Positions 62,469 to 64,000 of a stretch of DNA of 64,000 bases are shown here, piece by piece. Both the position numbers and the translations under genes were made by a program. The first letter of the stretch is position 1. Each line of letters opens with the position of its first letter. Location: contig NC_013947.1 of assembly GCF_000024545.1 (NCBI RefSeq), forward strand, positions 1,550,001 to 1,614,000, given 5' to 3'. Origin of the DNA: Stackebrandtia nassauensis DSM 44728. GTDB taxonomy: Bacteria > Actinomycetota > Actinomycetes > Mycobacteriales > Micromonosporaceae. Under the pieces are notes generated by a model. It worked only from the letters and a program-made list of their open reading frames with translations. It ran no database searches and was not told where the DNA came from.

Positions 62469-62480
62469 GCTGAGATCTTG

Positions 62481-62951
62481 TCAGTCCTGGCGCTCCGCGT
62501 CAGGGTGGACCGCGTCACGTATGACGCGCAGACCCGCGACCAGTGCGTCGAGTTGTTCGGGGCTGAGCAGTCCGGTGAACCAGCGTTCGATGGCGGCCAG
62601 GTAGTCGGGCAGCACCTGCTCGATGCGTTGGCTTCCGGCGTCGGTGAGCACCGCGTAGGTGGTGCGGCGGTCGCCGGGGAAGGACTCCCGACGGGCCAGG
62701 CCCAGGCGTTCCAGCCGGTCGACGAGCCGCGTGACGCCACTGGTGGACAGTTTGGTCTGGGCGGCCAGGTCGCTCATGCGCAGCCGCTGTCCGGTGGAGC
62801 GGCTCAGTCGCAGCAGCGCGTTGAGGTCCAGTCCGGACAGTCCTCCCTTGCTCCAGGTGGGCTGGAGTTTGGCGACCAGTCCCTCGTGGGCCTCGAACAG
62901 CAGGCCCATGGTGGTCAGTCGGGGGTCGGCGAGCAGTTCGGTGGCTTTCAT
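62481..62951 (-). CDS. MarR-family transcriptional regulator
   Basis: 156 residues. Winged helix: LSGLDLNALLRLSRSTGQRLRMSDLAAQTKLSTSGVTRLVDRLERLGLARRE, then the wing FPGDRRTTYAVLTDAG. Divergent from the oxidoreductase gene across 109 bases containing a 12-bp palindrome, and heads the exporter operon; it likely represses both. Confidence 0.92.
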   Translation of the reverse strand: MKATELLADPRLTTMGLLFEAHEGLVAKLQPTWSKGGLSGLDLNALLRLSRSTGQRLRMSDLAAQTKLSTSGVTRLVDRLERLGLARRESFPGDRRTTYAVLTDAGSQRIEQVLPDYLAAIERWFTGLLSPEQLDALVAGLRVIRDAVHPDAERQD

Positions 62952-63017
62952 CCGGTGAGCCTACCCGAATTATTTGTCGCGCGGATAGTTGACGCGAGGA
63001 ATAACTTGGGCTATTAC

Positions 63018-63029
63018 TTGCTTAAGCAA
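63018..63029. promoter_or_regulatory. MarR-type palindrome upstream of the oxidoreductase
   Basis: Perfect 12-bp palindrome TTGCTTAAGCAA, 31 bases before the oxidoreductase start, within an AT-rich stretch that also has a looser TTATT...AATAA symmetry at 62972-63006. The TTGC-N4-GCAA form is common for MarR operators. Binding is inferred. Confidence 0.6.
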
Positions 63030-63060
63030 TATTCCGCACCGCAACTAAATGGAGATTCCC

Positions 63061-64000
63061 ATGACCCGCATGTACGCGATCACCCAAGACGGCTTCGGCG
63101 GCCCGGAAGTGCTGCACCGCACCGAGACCGACCGCCCCACCCCCGGCCCGGACGACGTCCTGGTCAAGGTCCACGCCGCCGGGGTGAACCCGGTGGACAC
63201 CGCCGTGCGCGCCGGCTACTTCCCGCTGATCACCGAACCGCCGTTCGCGCTCGGCTGGGACGTGGCCGGAGTCGTCGAAGCCGTCGGCGCCAACGTGACC
63301 CGCTTCAGCGTCGGCGACGCCGTGTTCGGCATGCCGCTGTTCCCCGAGGCCGCCGGTGCCTACGCGCAGTACCTGACGGCACCCGCTGGGCAGCTGGTTC
63401 CCAAGCCCGACAGCCTGTCCATGGCCGAGGCGGGCGCGCTGCCACTGGCCGGACTCACCGCGTGGCAGGCCGTCGTCGACATCGCCGAGGTCGCCGCGGG
63501 CCAGCGGGTGCTCATCCACGCCGCCGCCGGGGGAGTGGGGCACCTGGCCGTCCAGATCGCGAAATCCCGTGGCGCCCATGTCATCGCCACCGCCCGCGCC
63601 GCCAACCACGAGCTCGTGAAGTCGCTGGGCGCCGACGAGGTCATCGACTACACCGCCGTCGACTTCACCACCGCGATCGAACCGGTGGACGTCGTGGTGG
63701 ACCTCGTCGGCGGCGACTACGCGCCCCGCTCGGCCCGCGTGCTGCGGCCCGGCGGGCTGCTGGTCACCACCGTGGGCCACAACCCCGGCATCACCGAAGT
63801 CGAGGCCGAACAGGCGGGCATCCGGTACGCCACGGTGTTCGTCATGCCCTCGGCGAAGAACCTGGCGGGGCTCAGCGCCCTGTCCGAGGCCGGTGAGCTG
63901 CGCGTCCACGTGGCCGAGCGGCTGCCTCTGGCCGAGGCCGCCAAGGCCCACGAACTGGCCGAGAGTGGCGGCGCCGTCGGCAAGACCGTCCTGATTCCCT
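63061..64000 (+). CDS. Zinc-less MDR-family NADPH:quinone oxidoreductase, 3'-truncated by window edge
   Basis: 313 codons visible, open at the right edge; the family is usually 305-340, so little is missing. N-terminal GroES-like part with HAAGVNPVDTAVRAGYF and GWDVAGVVEAVG; Rossmann part with VLIHAAAGGVGHLAVQIAK (NADPH site). The Cys/His zinc ligands of alcohol dehydrogenases are absent, as in QOR. GGAG lies six bases before the ATG. Divergent from MarR and probably repressed by it, a common layout for quinone or electrophile response. Confidence 0.9.
   Translation, partial: MTRMYAITQDGFGGPEVLHRTETDRPTPGPDDVLVKVHAAGVNPVDTAVRAGYFPLITEPPFALGWDVAGVVEAVGANVTRFSVGDAVFGMPLFPEAAGAYAQYLTAPAGQLVPKPDSLSMAEAGALPLAGLTAWQAVVDIAEVAAGQRVLIHAAAGGVGHLAVQIAKSRGAHVIATARAANHELVKSLGADEVIDYTAVDFTTAIEPVDVVVDLVGGDYAPRSARVLRPGGLLVTTVGHNPGITEVEAEQAGIRYATVFVMPSAKNLAGLSALSEAGELRVHVAERLPLAEAAKAHELAESGGAVGKTVLIP

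Noticed and set aside
1-64000. Prophage, CRISPR array, transposon or tRNA-linked island
   Set aside because: No integrase, transposase, cas gene, regularly spaced repeats or tRNA fold was found on either strand.

Overview
The window is GC-rich actinobacterial chromosome (about 70% GC by eye). It carries SARP/AfsR, XRE-DUF397, PadR and nitrate-sensor-type kinase/Roadblock modules, WXG100/YbaB type VII accessory genes, and many GTG starts and ATGA overlaps. The content suggests a filamentous, non-mycobacterial actinomycete, possibly of the Glycomycetaceae (Stackebrandtia-like). That placement is inference. I see no tRNA, rRNA, CRISPR array, insertion sequence or prophage.

Layout. (1) 1-2848: an unusual operon cut by the left edge: a BpsA-like branched-chain polyamine synthase, a GNAT, an FkbH-like HAD-GNAT protein, and one protein that fuses an acyl carrier domain to a complete pyruvoyl S-adenosylmethionine decarboxylase. 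(2) 2849-13534: regulators and stand-alone enzymes: two TetR genes with clear operators, GNAT, a DUF4190 protein, an XRE/DUF397 pair divergent from a LuxR regulator, two divergent PadR/membrane-protein modules, apt and a DmpA-type peptidase. (3) 13531-17748: secreted M15-like peptidase, Sfp-type PPTase, GT2, sulfotransferase and a WecG/TagA-type transferase. (4) 17779-25116: a divergent ESX-like accessory locus in which each arm starts with a YbaB/EspL-like protein. (5) 25103-31411: LicD-like/TPR protein, a compositionally foreign AfsR-type regulator, msrA and a tiny calcium-loop protein.

(6) 31608-40945: metB coupled to an amidase-fold protein that has lost its catalytic triad, a serine hydrolase, an FMN oxidase, a KimA-type potassium importer, 3-hydroxyisobutyryl-CoA hydrolase, acylphosphatase and thioesterase. 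(7) 41193-52775: RibD/DHFR-like reductase, a histidine kinase-response regulator-MMPL operon, tandem KtrB genes with KtrA, and a CvnA/CvnB-type pair. (8) 52779-64000: aminoglycoside-phosphotransferase-like kinase, ctaD, Sel1 protein, pncA/pncB (NAD salvage), a PrsW protease with a membrane partner, SGNH hydrolase, a DHA2 exporter with MarR, and a zinc-less quinone oxidoreductase cut by the right edge.

The strongest candidate for an undescribed system is region 1: enzymes that make and use decarboxylated SAM are physically joined to a carrier protein and an FkbH-type loading enzyme, which suggests carrier-bound aminopropyl chemistry. Second are the divergent YbaB-anchored ESX-like locus and the pseudo-amidase.
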